NCBI GenBank assembly: GCA_016184365.1 | Contig: JACPCW010000084.1 | Location: 58,027-122,026, forward strand | Length of the DNA stretch: 64,000 bases | Reading direction: 5' to 3' | Source: Candidatus Rokuibacteriota bacterium | GTDB taxonomy: Bacteria > Methylomirabilota > Methylomirabilia > Rokubacteriales > CSP1-6 | In this document: in pieces, positions 8,765 through 17,029 of the stretch | Numbering within the stretch: position 1 is the stretch's first letter | How the letters are laid out: every line of letters starts with the position of its first letter | Translations under genes and position numbers: made by a program | The notes under the pieces: generated by a model | The model's input: the letters and a program-made list of their open reading frames with translations, nothing else | Databases searched by the model: none | What the model was told of the DNA's origin: nothing

Positions 8765-8834
8765 AGGCGCGTGTCGCACGGAAAGTGTAGCAGCAGCGGC
8801 CGCGGCGGCTTTGCCGTTGACCGGCCTCACGGAC

Positions 8835-9044
8835 ATGATCCGCCTGCAGCGCCGCACGTTCGACGTGGCGAAGCGCCGCGAGATCATCTACGACATCCAG
8901 CGCCACATCTCGCAGCAGGCGTACGACCTCTTCGATGCGTCGGTCAGCGCGGTGGGCGCGTGGGCGCCGTACGTGAAGAACTACGGGCCGAACATCGGAC
9001 ACGACGTGGGCGGGCGGCTGATGACCGCCTGGCTCGATCGGTAA
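8835..9044 (+). pseudogene. Remnant C-terminus of a peptide-type ABC binding protein
   Basis: About 70 residues (from LQRRTFDVAKRREI to GGRLMTAWLDR) resemble the last part of SBP_bac_5 periplasmic binding proteins, where a helix like RREIIYDIQRHISQQAYDL is followed by a short terminal strand (YVKNYGPNI). No signal peptide or ligand-binding lobes precede it; upstream is the divergent thioesterase gene. It is read as the surviving tail of a deleted binding-protein gene on the plus strand. The sequence of the tail itself is open and well kept, so the loss may be recent. Confidence 0.62.
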
Positions 9045-9052
9045 CGCCGCAA

Positions 9053-9126
9053 CCGGGGAGCGCCACGGCTGTGCCGGGGCGCTTCCGAGCGTCGGGGGGT
9101 GGGGGGGCCAGTTCGGGGCCCCCCAC
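9053..9126 (-). repeat. Two-hairpin element, copy 1
   Basis: Copy of the dispersed ~70-bp element. On the minus strand it begins directly after the SDR stop codon with a GGGGGGCCCC..GGCCCCCC hairpin, then CCCCCCGACGCTCGG, then a second hairpin of the type GCGCCCCGGC...GCGC. It fills the gap between the convergent ABC-binding-protein remnant and the SDR. Confidence 0.8.
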
Positions 9127-9127
9127 G

Positions 9128-9952
9128 TCATTGCATGACCAGCCCGCCGTTCGGGGACAGCCACTGCCCGGTGAAGAACGAGCCGTCGTCCGACGCCAGG
9201 AACAGCGCGGTGCGCGCGATGTCGTCCGGCACGCCCATCCGGTGCAGCGGCGTGCGCGAGACCGTCAGCCGCTTCATGAGCGCCGACATCGGCTGGGTCA
9301 TCGGCGTGTCGACGTAGCCGGGGCAGATCGCGTTCACGCGGATCCCCCGCGACGCGACTTCGCGAGCCACGGCGCGCGTGAACGAGAGAATGCCACCCTT
9401 GGCCGCGCTGTAGTGCGGCACCGTCTCGAGTCCGGTCAGCGCCGCGACGCTCGACAGGTTCACGATCGCGCCGCCCGGCTTCATGAGGCGCAGCGCCTCG
9501 CGCGTGCAGAAGAACGTGCCGTTCAGGTGCACGGCGATCATCCGGTGCCACGTCTCGTCCGTCATCCGTTCCGTGACGTCCCAGTGCGTCTTGATCGCGC
9601 CGCCGGCCATGAGCTCGCCGATGCGCGCCTCGTGGCGCTTCGCCGTCTCTTCGCTCGCCGGTCCCCCGCTGCTGCCGATCCCGGCGTTGTTCACGAGGAC
9701 GTCGACGCGACCGAACTCGCGCTCGACCTCCGCGAACATCGCGCGCACCGCGCGGCTCTCCGCGACGTCGGCTTCGACGGCCCGCGCGCGAACACCGGCG
9801 GCGCCCATCGCGTCGACGGTCTCACGCGACCGTGCCACGGCGAGGTCGTTGACGATGACGGTGGCGCCTTCCCGGGCAAAGGCGCATGCGATGGCGCGAC
9901 CGATACCCGAGCCAGCGCCGGTGACGACGGCGACGCGATCGGCGAGCTTCAC
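9128..9952 (-). CDS. Short-chain dehydrogenase/reductase
   Basis: NAD(P)-dependent oxidoreductase of the classical SDR family, 274 residues. Visible: nucleotide-binding TGAGSGIGRA near residue 11, the NNAG block, catalytic Ser in NLSSVAAL and YSAAK (Tyr-x3-Lys), and RVNAICPGYVDTPM after it. The segment with Asp (IVNDLAVAR) after the second strand is compatible with NAD preference. The insert between NNAG and the catalytic Ser (about 30 extra residues) is longer than usual. The GTG start overlaps the stop of the upstream ABC binding-protein gene (GTGA). Substrate unknown. Confidence 0.9.
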   Translation of the reverse strand: MKLADRVAVVTGAGSGIGRAIACAFAREGATVIVNDLAVARSRETVDAMGAAGVRARAVEADVAESRAVRAMFAEVEREFGRVDVLVNNAGIGSSGGPASEETAKRHEARIGELMAGGAIKTHWDVTERMTDETWHRMIAVHLNGTFFCTREALRLMKPGGAIVNLSSVAALTGLETVPHYSAAKGGILSFTRAVAREVASRGIRVNAICPGYVDTPMTQPMSALMKRLTVSRTPLHRMGVPDDIARTALFLASDDGSFFTGQWLSPNGGLVMQ

Positions 9953-11631
9953 GGGCGCCGTCCTCCGTCATCGAGGACCGCCACGGGTTCGAGTCGGTCC
10001 CGGGGTTCCCCCGGGGCCGACGAGCGTCGGGGGTCAAGGGGGCCCGGCCGAGGCCCCCTTGCTGATAAAACCGGCCATGTCGAGGCCCCCAGCTGAGTAG
10101 TCTCGAGCGACACGCCGTGGAACCGGTGGAACCCGGACGGATGCAGCCGGAACCCACGCACTTCGGGGCGCACGAGCGCCCAGTGGAGCTGCACGTACAG
10201 CGGGATCCACGGAAGCTCGGCGCCGAGCATCGCCTGCGCGCGGTGGTACAGCCGCTCGCGCTCGGGCCGGAACGCCAGCTGGCTCGCCCGGATCAGCACG
10301 TCGTCGAGCCGCGCGTTCCGGTAGTAGGAGTAGTTGAGCGCGCGCGGGCCCTTCGCGGCGGATTCACTCGTCGACAGCGGAAACAGGAACAGGTGCGGAT
10401 CGCCGCCGGCGACGAGGGCCTCGGCGACGGCCAGGTCGTAATCACCCGCCTGGAGCGCGGCTTTCGTCGCCTCGGGGGATTCCACGCGACGCTGCACCGG
10501 AATGTCCGCGGCGCCGAGCATCGCTTCCAGCGCTTCCGCGAGCCTCGGAATGTCCGTCGGCGTCGTCACGGACGGCACGAGCATCGTCGGCTTGAAGCCG
10601 CGGGGCCAGGCACCGTCGGCGAGCAGCTTCTTCACGGCCTCGCGCGTGCCGCCGAGAACGGGCGAGCCTTCGCGGCGCGCCCACACGCCCGGCGGCAGGA
10701 AGGACGGCAGCGGCACGGCGCTCCGATCGAGCGCGGCGCCGATGCCGGCGGGATCGAGCGCGCCGGCGATCGCCTGGCGCACGGGGCGGCGCGACAGCGG
10801 TTCCTTTTCCGTCTGGAACGCGAGGTAGCCGACGCGCAGCCCCGGGGCGGACAGGGCCCCCTCGGTGCGGCGCGGCGGTGCCGAGGGCAGCCACACGTCG
10901 AGCGCGCGCGCGTCCATTTCGGCTTCGGCATGGCCGTCGTTGGGCACGTCGAGGAAGACGATCCGCTGGGCACGCAGCGTGCCGCTCCAGTGTCCGGGCA
11001 CGCCCTCGATCGCGAGCCGTCCCGGCGATGCATCGACGACGCGGTACGGACCGGTCCCGACCAGTCGCGCGTGACCCTCGACCGGCACGCGCCGCACGAC
11101 GCCGAAGCCGGGATGCGCGAGCACGGTGAGAAGCGCGGCGTACGGCTGCGTCAGCGTGACCCGGACCGTCCGCGCGTCGGGCGCGCGGATCTCCTTCACG
11201 ACGCCCGGGGTGCCGCGGAGCAGCGGCGCCCACACGACGCCCGTCGGCGTGTGCGCTTCGTCTGCCTTCAGGTGCCGGTCGAAGCTCGACACGACCTCGT
11301 GCGCCGTGAGCGGCGCGCCGTCGTGGAAGCGGACGTTCTCGCGCAGCGTGAACGTCCACACGAGCCCGTCGCGCGAGACGGTCCAGCGCGTCGCGAGCGC
11401 GGGCTCGACGTCGGTCGACATCTCGCGATACGCGACGAGCGTGTCGAAGACGTGGCGCGCGATGACCGGGACGGCGCCTTCGGCTGCTGCCGCCGGATCG
11501 AGCACCGCCGGCAATCCGGGCAGTCCGACACGCAACTCGCGCCGAACCTGCGCCAGGGTGTCAAAAACTCCGACGGAAAGCACAACGGCGACGAGAACGA
11601 CACGAACGACGAGGGATTTCGTGAACGACAT
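9949..11631 (-). CDS. Peptide/nickel-type ABC transporter substrate-binding protein
   Basis: Periplasmic SBP_bac_5 (DppA/OppA type) protein, 560 codons. The ATG at 11631 starts a signal peptide (SLVVRVVLVAVVLSVGVFDT), followed by the family signatures VEPALATRWTVSRDGLVWTF and RFHDGAPLTAHEVV. The normal family end is reached near RGFRLHPSGFHRFHGVSLE; about 50 further codons are translated from a two-hairpin element and then overlap the SDR start (GTGA). No permease or ATPase genes are adjacent, so it is an orphan binding protein or uses permeases elsewhere. TATAAC lies 10 nt before the ATG. Confidence 0.88.
   Translation of the reverse strand: MSFTKSLVVRVVLVAVVLSVGVFDTLAQVRRELRVGLPGLPAVLDPAAAAEGAVPVIARHVFDTLVAYREMSTDVEPALATRWTVSRDGLVWTFTLRENVRFHDGAPLTAHEVVSSFDRHLKADEAHTPTGVVWAPLLRGTPGVVKEIRAPDARTVRVTLTQPYAALLTVLAHPGFGVVRRVPVEGHARLVGTGPYRVVDASPGRLAIEGVPGHWSGTLRAQRIVFLDVPNDGHAEAEMDARALDVWLPSAPPRRTEGALSAPGLRVGYLAFQTEKEPLSRRPVRQAIAGALDPAGIGAALDRSAVPLPSFLPPGVWARREGSPVLGGTREAVKKLLADGAWPRGFKPTMLVPSVTTPTDIPRLAEALEAMLGAADIPVQRRVESPEATKAALQAGDYDLAVAEALVAGGDPHLFLFPLSTSESAAKGPRALNYSYYRNARLDDVLIRASQLAFRPERERLYHRAQAMLGAELPWIPLYVQLHWALVRPEVRGFRLHPSGFHRFHGVSLETTQLGASTWPVLSARGPRPGPLDPRRSSAPGEPRDRLEPVAVLDDGGRRP
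9985..10092 (-). repeat. Two-hairpin element, copy 2, with a nested extra hairpin
   Basis: Minus-strand orientation, inside the 3' end of the ABC binding-protein frame. First hairpin arm GGGGGCCTCGACATGGCC is interrupted by an insert of about 40 bp at roughly 10035-10072 that is itself a hairpin (CAAGGGGGC/GCCCCCTTG). The CCCCCGACGCTCG core and the second GC hairpin (around 9996-10019) follow. Confidence 0.75.
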
Positions 11632-11813
11632 CAGTCTCCCGGTTATACGGTGGAACCAGCATCTGCCGCCACCCGTTTCGCTGGTGAGTCGAAACGTGGA
11701 ATCCGGGTACGGAACTTGCTCCGGATCGGGGTCGGGTGTCGCGCGTCGCGAGTCACGGGCGCAACGACGCAGGTGGTGGGTAAAACGATCGTGAATTGCG
11801 CGACGGAACGAGC
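11632..11813. other. Divergent intergenic region upstream of the proteasome operon
   Basis: Non-coding stretch between the ABC binding-protein start and the arc promoter. No reading frame with family character and no candidate Pup gene is visible on either strand. It is noticeably less GC-rich than its surroundings toward the right end. Confidence 0.6.
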
Positions 11814-11835
11814 GAAAAACGACGGAAAAACGACC
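11814..11835 (+). repeat. Tandem A-rich 11-mer upstream of the arc promoter
   Basis: GAAAAACGACG followed directly by GAAAAACGACC, ending 7 bp before the -35 box. In a GC-rich genome this could serve as an UP element or an operator. Confidence 0.5.
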
Positions 11836-11842
11836 GTCAACC

Positions 11843-11871
11843 TTGACTTTCTTTCTTACAGCCGCCATACT
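11843..11871 (+). promoter_or_regulatory. Sigma70-type promoter of the proteasome operon
   Basis: TTGACT (-35, 5 of 6) and CATACT (-10, 4 of 6) are separated by exactly 17 bp. The expected start is near 11878, giving a leader of about 58 nt with the AAGGGA ribosome site before arc. The best-formed promoter at the left half of the window. Confidence 0.75.
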
Positions 11872-11936
11872 CCGACACAGAAATTCCCGGCTCGACTTGA
11901 GCGGCGCATGAGAGGTCAAGAGAGAAGGGATGGGCT

Positions 11937-13754
11937 ATGAAGGAGTTCGACAAGAAGGGTAGCCCGAATCGCGAAGGCTTCTCGAAGTTCCTCCCTGCGT
12001 CGATGTCCGATGCCAGCGCGCGTCGTCGACTCACCGAGTATGAGATCCAAGTCCATGACCTCCAGGAATACGTCCGCTCGCTCGAAGGTGAGACGGTGCA
12101 CCTCCGAAAGAAGCTCGAGGACATGCCGAAAGAATTCATGATCCTCGAGAACAAGCTTCGCGAGGCGAACCGCCAGCTCGTCCAGGCGTTCAACCAGAAC
12201 GAGAAGCTCGTGAACGCGCTGTACGAGGCGCGCGAACAGATTACGTCGCTGAAGGAAGAAGTCGACAAGCTCTGCGCGCCGCCGTCGACGTATGGCGTCT
12301 ATCTGTCCGTCAACGAGGACGGCACGGTCAACATCCTGTCGCAGGGACGCAAGGTGAAGGTGAACCTGCATCCCGCGATCAAGCCCGAGACGCTCAAGCC
12401 CGGCCAGGAGCTGATCCTCAACGAAGGATTGAACGTCGTCGAGGCCGCCGGGTACGAGATCCAGGGCGACGTCGTCATCCTCAAGGAAAAGCTCGACGAG
12501 GAGCGCGCGGTCGTCACGCTGCGTGCGGACGAAGAGAAGGTCGGCATCATCGCCGATCCGCTCCGCCTGCTGCGGCTCAAGACCGGGGACCACCTGCTGA
12601 TGGACGCGAAGTCGGGCTACCTCCTCGAGAAGCTGCCGAAGAGCGAGGTCGAAGACCTGTCGCTGGAGGAAGTGCCGGACATCGGCTACGAGCAGATCGG
12701 CGGCCTCGGCACGCAGCTCGAAGCGATCCGCGATGCCGTCGAGCTGCCGTACCTCTACGCCGATTACTACAAGGAGCACAAGCTCACGCCGCCGAAGGGC
12801 GTGCTGCTCTACGGCCCTCCCGGCTGCGGCAAGACCATGATCGCCAAGGCCGTGGCCAACAACCTCGCCGAGAAGATCTCCGAGAAGCGCGGCGAGAAGA
12901 TCAAGGGCTTCTTCCTCAACATCAAGGGGCCGGAGCTCCTGAACAAGTACGTCGGCGAGACGGAGCGGAAGATCCGCGAGATCTTCATCAAGGCGAAGGA
13001 AAAGGCCAACGAGGACGTGCCGGTCGTCGTGTTCTTCGACGAGATGGACGCCCTGTTCCGCACGCGCGGCACGGGCATCTCGTCCGACGTCGAGACGACG
13101 ATCGTTCCGCAGCTCCTGGCCGAGATCGACGGTGTCGAAGGCCTGAAGAACGTCATCGTCATCGGCGCCTCGAACCGGCAGGACCTGATCGACCCGGCGA
13201 TCCTGCGCCCGGGCCGCCTCGACGTGAAGATCAAGATCGAGCGGCCGGATCGACCGGCGGCCGTCGAGATCTTCAAGAAGTACCTGACCACCGGGATCCC
13301 GATCGCGAGCAGCGAGTCGTCGCGCTTCGGCGGGGACGTGTCCGCCACGATCGACGCGATGATCCAGGCGACGGTCGAGGCCATGTACGACCTCTCGGAG
13401 GAGAATCGCTTCCTCGAGGTCACGTACGCCAACGGCGACAAGGAGGTCCTGTACTTCAAGGACTTCTCGTCGGGGGCGATGATCGAATCGATCGTGCGCC
13501 GCGCGAAGAAGCTCGCCCTCAAGCGCTACATCGGCGGCGGCGAAAAGGGCATCACGGCCGACGACCTGATGCTCGCGGTGCGCGAGGAATTCAAGGAGAA
13601 CGAAGACCTGCCGAACACGACGAACCCGGACGACTGGGCGAAGATCGCCGGTAAGAAGGGTGAGCGCATCGTCTACGTCAAACCGCTGATCGGCGAGACG
13701 AAGGAAAAGCAGCGCAACGTCGAAAAGATCGTGACGACCGGGCAGTACCTGTAG
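11937..13754 (+). CDS. arc: Proteasome-activating AAA ATPase (Mpa/ARC)
   Basis: Hexameric ring that unfolds pupylated proteins and feeds them into the 20S core. 605 residues, as expected: coiled coil about residues 33-110, tandem OB folds about 115-250, AAA domain with Walker A GPPGCGKT near residue 293, pore loop [12 protein letters not shown], Walker [11 protein letters not shown] near 365 and [17 protein letters not shown]. The protein ends in GQYL, the C-terminal tail by which Mpa/ARC docks on the PrcA ring. It is first in the operon arc-dop-prcB-prcA, behind a good promoter. All functional elements look intact. Confidence 0.97.
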   Translation: MKEFDKKGSPNREGFSKFLPASMSDASARRRLTEYEIQVHDLQEYVRSLEGETVHLRKKLEDMPKEFMILENKLREANRQLVQAFNQNEKLVNALYEAREQITSLKEEVDKLCAPPSTYGVYLSVNEDGTVNILSQGRKVKVNLHPAIKPETLKPGQELILNEGLNVVEAAGYEIQGDVVILKEKLDEERAVVTLRADEEKVGIIADPLRLLRLKTGDHLLMDAKSGYLLEKLPKSEVEDLSLEEVPDIGYEQIGGLGTQLEAIRDAVELPYLYADYYKEHKLTPPKGVLLYGPPGCGKTMIAKAVANNLAEKISEKRGEKIKGFFLNIKGPELLNKYVGETERKIREIFIKAKEKANEDVPVVVFFDEMDALFRTRGTGISSDVETTIVPQLLAEIDGVEGLKNVIVIGASNRQDLIDPAILRPGRLDVKIKIERPDRPAAVEIFKKYLTTGIPIASSESSRFGGDVSATIDAMIQATVEAMYDLSEENRFLEVTYANGDKEVLYFKDFSSGAMIESIVRRAKKLALKRYIGGGEKGITADDLMLAVREEFKENEDLPNTTNPDDWAKIAGKKGERIVYVKPLIGETKEKQRNVEKIVTTGQYL

Positions 13755-13881
13755 GATGAGATCGAGGGGCGGGCCGCCGCCCCGAGCCTCACGACTGACG
13801 GTGAACAACGGGGAGTCGCGGCGACCCGGACCACCGGGCCGCCGCGTTCCCTGCGTACCGATTCGATAACCCGATCATGAA

Positions 13882-13912
13882 AAATGGGGGGGTCGCGGCG
13901 ACCCCCCCATTT
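13882..13912 (+). repeat. Long perfect inverted repeat between arc and dop
   Basis: AAATGGGGGGGTCGC and its exact complement flank a single central G (15-bp arms). It lies about 45 bp before the dop start and is followed by a C run, not U's. The gap 13755-13957 has no Pup-like reading frame; a 37-codon frame from 13756 is arginine/proline-rich and ends without Gly-Gly. The hairpin may tune dop expression relative to arc or mark an mRNA end. Confidence 0.6.
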
Positions 13913-13957
13913 CCCCCCCAGGCACACGACGCGGGGGCGTTCTCCCGAGAGGGGCGC

Positions 13958-15457
13958 ATGGCCATCCCGAAAGTCATGGGCATCGAGACCGAGTACGGGA
14001 TCCAGGTCCGAAACCAGCCTGATTTCAACCCGATCCTGTCCTCGCTCCTCCTCATCAACTCCTATGAGACGTATCGGTCGTCGCGCGTCCGGTGGGATTA
14101 CGAAGCGGAGAGCCCGCTCCGCGACGCGCGCGGCTTCGAGTACATGGAGGAAAAGGAGGTCGCCTCCAAGGAGGAGTCGCGCCTCATCAACCTGATCCTC
14201 TCGAACGGCGCGCGGTTCTACGTCGACCATGCGCATCCCGAGTACTCGAGCCCCGAGACGACGAACCCGCGCGACTGCGTCATCTGGGATCGCGCCGGCG
14301 AGCGCATCCTGAACCTCGCGCGCCAGCGCGCCGAGGCGGTGTCGCCGCCCGAGCAGCGGATCATCATTCTCAAGAACAACACCGACAACAAGGGCAATTC
14401 GTACGGCACCCACGAGAACTACCTGATGGACCGCAAGGTGCCGTTCGCGCGGATCGTGCAGCACCTGATGCCGTTCTTCCTGACGCGGCAGATCTTCACC
14501 GGCGCGGGCAAGGTCGGCGCCGAGAACAACGCCGAGCCGTGCGACTACCAGATCACCCAGCGCGCCGACTTCCTCGAGACCGAAGTCGGGCTCGAGACGA
14601 TGCACTCGCGGCCGGTCGTGAACACGCGCGACGAGCCGCACGCCGATCCGGAAAAATACCGCCGGCTGCACGTGATCGTCGGCGACGCGAACATGAGCGA
14701 GGTCTCGACGTACCTGAAGATGGGAACGATGGCCGTCGTGCTCTCGATGATCGAGGACGACTTCATCGACAGGGATCTCGGCGTGGAAGGGCCGGTCGCC
14801 GCGTTCCGGAAGGTCTCGCGCGATCTCAGCTGTCGCGAGCCGTTCCGGCTGAAGGACGGCCGGACGGTGAATCCCATCGATCTCCAGCGCGAGTTCCTCG
14901 CGCTCGCGCACCGCTACTATCGCGAGCGCGAGCGCGAGCCGTGGGTGAACGAGCTGCTCGCCAAGTGGGAGCGCACGCTCGATCGCCTCGAAGAGGATCC
15001 GATGCAGCTCGGCCGCGAGCTGGACTGGGTCATCAAGCGCAGCCTGATCGAGAACTACGTCGCCAAGCACGAGCTCGACTGGGACGACTCGCGCGTCCAG
15101 ATGATCGATCTGCAGTACCACGACGTCCGCCCGGGCAAGGGGCTCTACCTGAAGCTCGAGGAATCGGACGCCGTCGACCGCATCTGCACCGATGACGAGA
15201 TCTCGAAGGCCATGTACGACCCGCCCAAGGACACGCGCGCGTATTTCCGCGGCATGTGCCTGCAGCGCTACGCCGACGAGATCGTATCCGCCAGCTGGGA
15301 CTCCGTGATCTTCGACCTGAAGGAAGGTCCGCTGAAGAAGATCTTCATGCTGGAGCCGCTCCGCGGGACGGAAGCGCACGTACGCCAGCTCTTGACGGAG
15401 TCGCCGACCGCCGCCGATCTCCTGCGCAACCTCGCGCGCCCGAGCTTCGGCGTATAA
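13958..15457 (+). CDS. dop: Deamidase/depupylase Dop
   Basis: Dop converts the C-terminal Gln of Pup to Glu and removes Pup from substrates. 499 residues, longer than PafA and typical for Dop. Start at ATG 13958 (GAGAGGGG ahead) gives AIPKVMGIETEYGIQ, with the metal-binding ExE in the first strand. ARFYVDHAHPEYSSPE near residue 90 holds the catalytic Asp. NNTDNKGNSYGTHENYLM and [22 protein letters not shown] are shared with PafA. A longer in-frame reading from 13877 is rejected because it translates the upstream hairpin. Presence of Dop implies a Pup with C-terminal Gln, or depupylation. Confidence 0.95.
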   Translation: MAIPKVMGIETEYGIQVRNQPDFNPILSSLLLINSYETYRSSRVRWDYEAESPLRDARGFEYMEEKEVASKEESRLINLILSNGARFYVDHAHPEYSSPETTNPRDCVIWDRAGERILNLARQRAEAVSPPEQRIIILKNNTDNKGNSYGTHENYLMDRKVPFARIVQHLMPFFLTRQIFTGAGKVGAENNAEPCDYQITQRADFLETEVGLETMHSRPVVNTRDEPHADPEKYRRLHVIVGDANMSEVSTYLKMGTMAVVLSMIEDDFIDRDLGVEGPVAAFRKVSRDLSCREPFRLKDGRTVNPIDLQREFLALAHRYYREREREPWVNELLAKWERTLDRLEEDPMQLGRELDWVIKRSLIENYVAKHELDWDDSRVQMIDLQYHDVRPGKGLYLKLEESDAVDRICTDDEISKAMYDPPKDTRAYFRGMCLQRYADEIVSASWDSVIFDLKEGPLKKIFMLEPLRGTEAHVRQLLTESPTAADLLRNLARPSFGV

Positions 15458-15470
15458 CAGAGGCCCGCCA

Positions 15471-16286
15471 ATGGAGCGATCCTGGGACCGCACGTTCAAC
15501 GACTATCTGACGACCAGCTTCACCGATCTGCTGCGTCGTGACTTCCCGCAGCTGCTGCCGGGCGCGCAGCAGTCCGGCACGCTGCCGCCCGGCACGCCGA
15601 TCGACGTGCCGCACGGCACGACGGTGCTCGCGCTGCGCTACCACGACGGCGTGATCATGGCCGGCGACCGGCAGGCGACCGCGGGGTACCAGGTCGCGAG
15701 CCGGCGGATCGAGAAGATCTTCAAGACGGACGACCTCTCCGGCGTCGGCATCGCCGGCGCCGCCGGCCCCGCGATGGAGATGGCGAAGCTCTTCCAGACC
15801 GAGCTCGAGCACTACGAGAAGGTGGAAGGCGACAGCCTGTCGCTCGAGGGCAAGGCGAACAAGCTCGGCATGATGATCCGACTGAACCTGCCGGCCGCCA
15901 TGCAGGGGCTCGTGGTCGTACCCATCTTCGCCGGCTTCGACGAGAAGGCGCAGCTTGGACGCATCTTCAAGTACGACGTCACGGGCGGCCGCTACGAAGA
16001 GACGAACTACGAGGCGCAGGGCTCCGGCTCGCAGTACGCGCGCGACTCGCTGAAGAAGCTCTGGCGTCGCGACCTGCCGCGCGAGGACGCGTTGCGCGTC
16101 ACGCTCGAGGCGCTGATCGACGCGGCCGACGAGGACGTCGGCACCGGCGGTCCCGACCTGGTGCGCGGGATCTTCCCGACCGTCCGGACGATCACCCGCT
16201 CGGGCTTCGGCGACGTGCCCGAGGACGAGGTGAAGCGCGTGTGCGAGGCGGTCCTCGTCGAGCGCACCAAGCAGGAGGCCTCGTAA
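15471..16286 (+). CDS. prcB: Proteasome beta subunit
   Basis: Proteolytic subunit of the 20S core. 271 residues: a 49-residue propeptide starting ERSWDRTFNDYLT, then the processing site HG/TTVLALRY placing the catalytic Thr at residue 50. The mature part has the beta-type pattern GVIMAGDRQATAGYQVASRRIEKIF (conserved Asp and Lys) and AGFDEKAQLGRIFKYDVTGG, with GSGSQYAR giving the conserved Ser-Gly near the active site. Starts 13 bp after dop, where Pup is found in actinobacteria; no room for Pup here. Confidence 0.97.
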   Translation: MERSWDRTFNDYLTTSFTDLLRRDFPQLLPGAQQSGTLPPGTPIDVPHGTTVLALRYHDGVIMAGDRQATAGYQVASRRIEKIFKTDDLSGVGIAGAAGPAMEMAKLFQTELEHYEKVEGDSLSLEGKANKLGMMIRLNLPAAMQGLVVVPIFAGFDEKAQLGRIFKYDVTGGRYEETNYEAQGSGSQYARDSLKKLWRRDLPREDALRVTLEALIDAADEDVGTGGPDLVRGIFPTVRTITRSGFGDVPEDEVKRVCEAVLVERTKQEAS

Positions 16287-16289
16287 CCC

Positions 16290-16982
16290 ATGCCGCTGCC
16301 CTACTACGTCAGTCCGGAACAGATGATGAAGGACAAGGCCGAGTATGCCCGCAAGGGCATCTCGCGCGGCCGGTCCATCGTCACGCTCGAATTCGCCGAG
16401 GGCATCCTGCTCGTGGCCGAGAACCCCTCGACGCTGCTGCACAAGGTCTCGGAGATCTACGACCGCATCGCCTTCGCCGGGGTCGGGAAGTACAACGAGT
16501 TCGAGAATCTCCGAATCCTCGGCATCCGGCATTCGGACGTCAAGGGCTACTCGTACAGCCGCGGCGACGTGACCGCGAAGGCGCTCGCGAACGCGTATTC
16601 GCAGGCGCTCGGCAACATCTTCACGCAGGACATCAAGCCCTTCGAGGTCGAGGTGCTCGTCGCGGAGGTCGGCGACGGCAACGGCGCGAAGAGCGAGATG
16701 TACCACATCCTCTACGACGGGACGATCGAGGACGAGAAGAACTACGCCGCGATGGGTGGCCAGTCCGACGAGCTCCGCCGGTTCCTGAAGGACCACTATC
16801 GCGAGGGCATGACGCTTGCGGAAGCGCTGCAACTCGCCGTCCGCGCGCTGAACGCGACCCAGAACAAGACGCTGACGGAGCGCGACCTCGAGGTCGCGGT
16901 GCTCGACCGGACGAAAACCCGCCGGAAGTTCCGGCGGCTCCCGCCCGAGGTCCTGGCGCAGCTCATGACGGCGCCGCAGTAG
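16290..16982 (+). CDS. prcA: Proteasome alpha subunit
   Basis: Outer-ring subunit forming the gate of the 20S core and the docking surface for the GQYL tail of ARC. 230 residues: N-terminal gate and helix (YYVSPEQMMKDKAEYARKGI), then RGRSIVTLEFAEGILLVAEN typical of PrcA, which lacks a catalytic Thr. Only 3 bp separate it from prcB, matching the 1:1 need for both. The C-terminus is short, ending LMTAPQ. Confidence 0.96.
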   Translation: MPLPYYVSPEQMMKDKAEYARKGISRGRSIVTLEFAEGILLVAENPSTLLHKVSEIYDRIAFAGVGKYNEFENLRILGIRHSDVKGYSYSRGDVTAKALANAYSQALGNIFTQDIKPFEVEVLVAEVGDGNGAKSEMYHILYDGTIEDEKNYAAMGGQSDELRRFLKDHYREGMTLAEALQLAVRALNATQNKTLTERDLEVAVLDRTKTRRKFRRLPPEVLAQLMTAPQ

Positions 16983-16994
16983 CACGCACCGTGC

Positions 16995-17022
16995 TTGGCA
17001 CCGTGTTCGCACGTGCTAGTCT
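16995..17022 (+). promoter_or_regulatory. Possible separate promoter for pafA, leaderless
   Basis: TTGGCA, 16 bp, then TAGTCT, ending 7 nt before the pafA ATG. There is no purine-rich ribosome site in the 47-bp gap. If real, pafA is transcribed apart from prcA with almost no leader. Confidence 0.45.
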
Positions 17023-17029
17023 CTAGGCC

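Noticed and set aside
9984..10004. T-loop-like GGTTCGAGTC suggesting a tRNA
   Set aside because: It is part of the second hairpin of repeat copy 2; no acceptor stem, anticodon arm or CCA end can be built around it, and other copies differ here.
13756..13869. 37-codon frame between arc and dop as a Pup candidate
   Set aside because: Arginine- and proline-rich, no coiled-coil pattern, ends in Ile-Arg and not Gly-Gly-Gln/Glu.
13877..13957. N-terminal extension of Dop
   Set aside because: It translates the strong inverted repeat; the ATG at 13958 has a good ribosome site and gives the family N-terminus.
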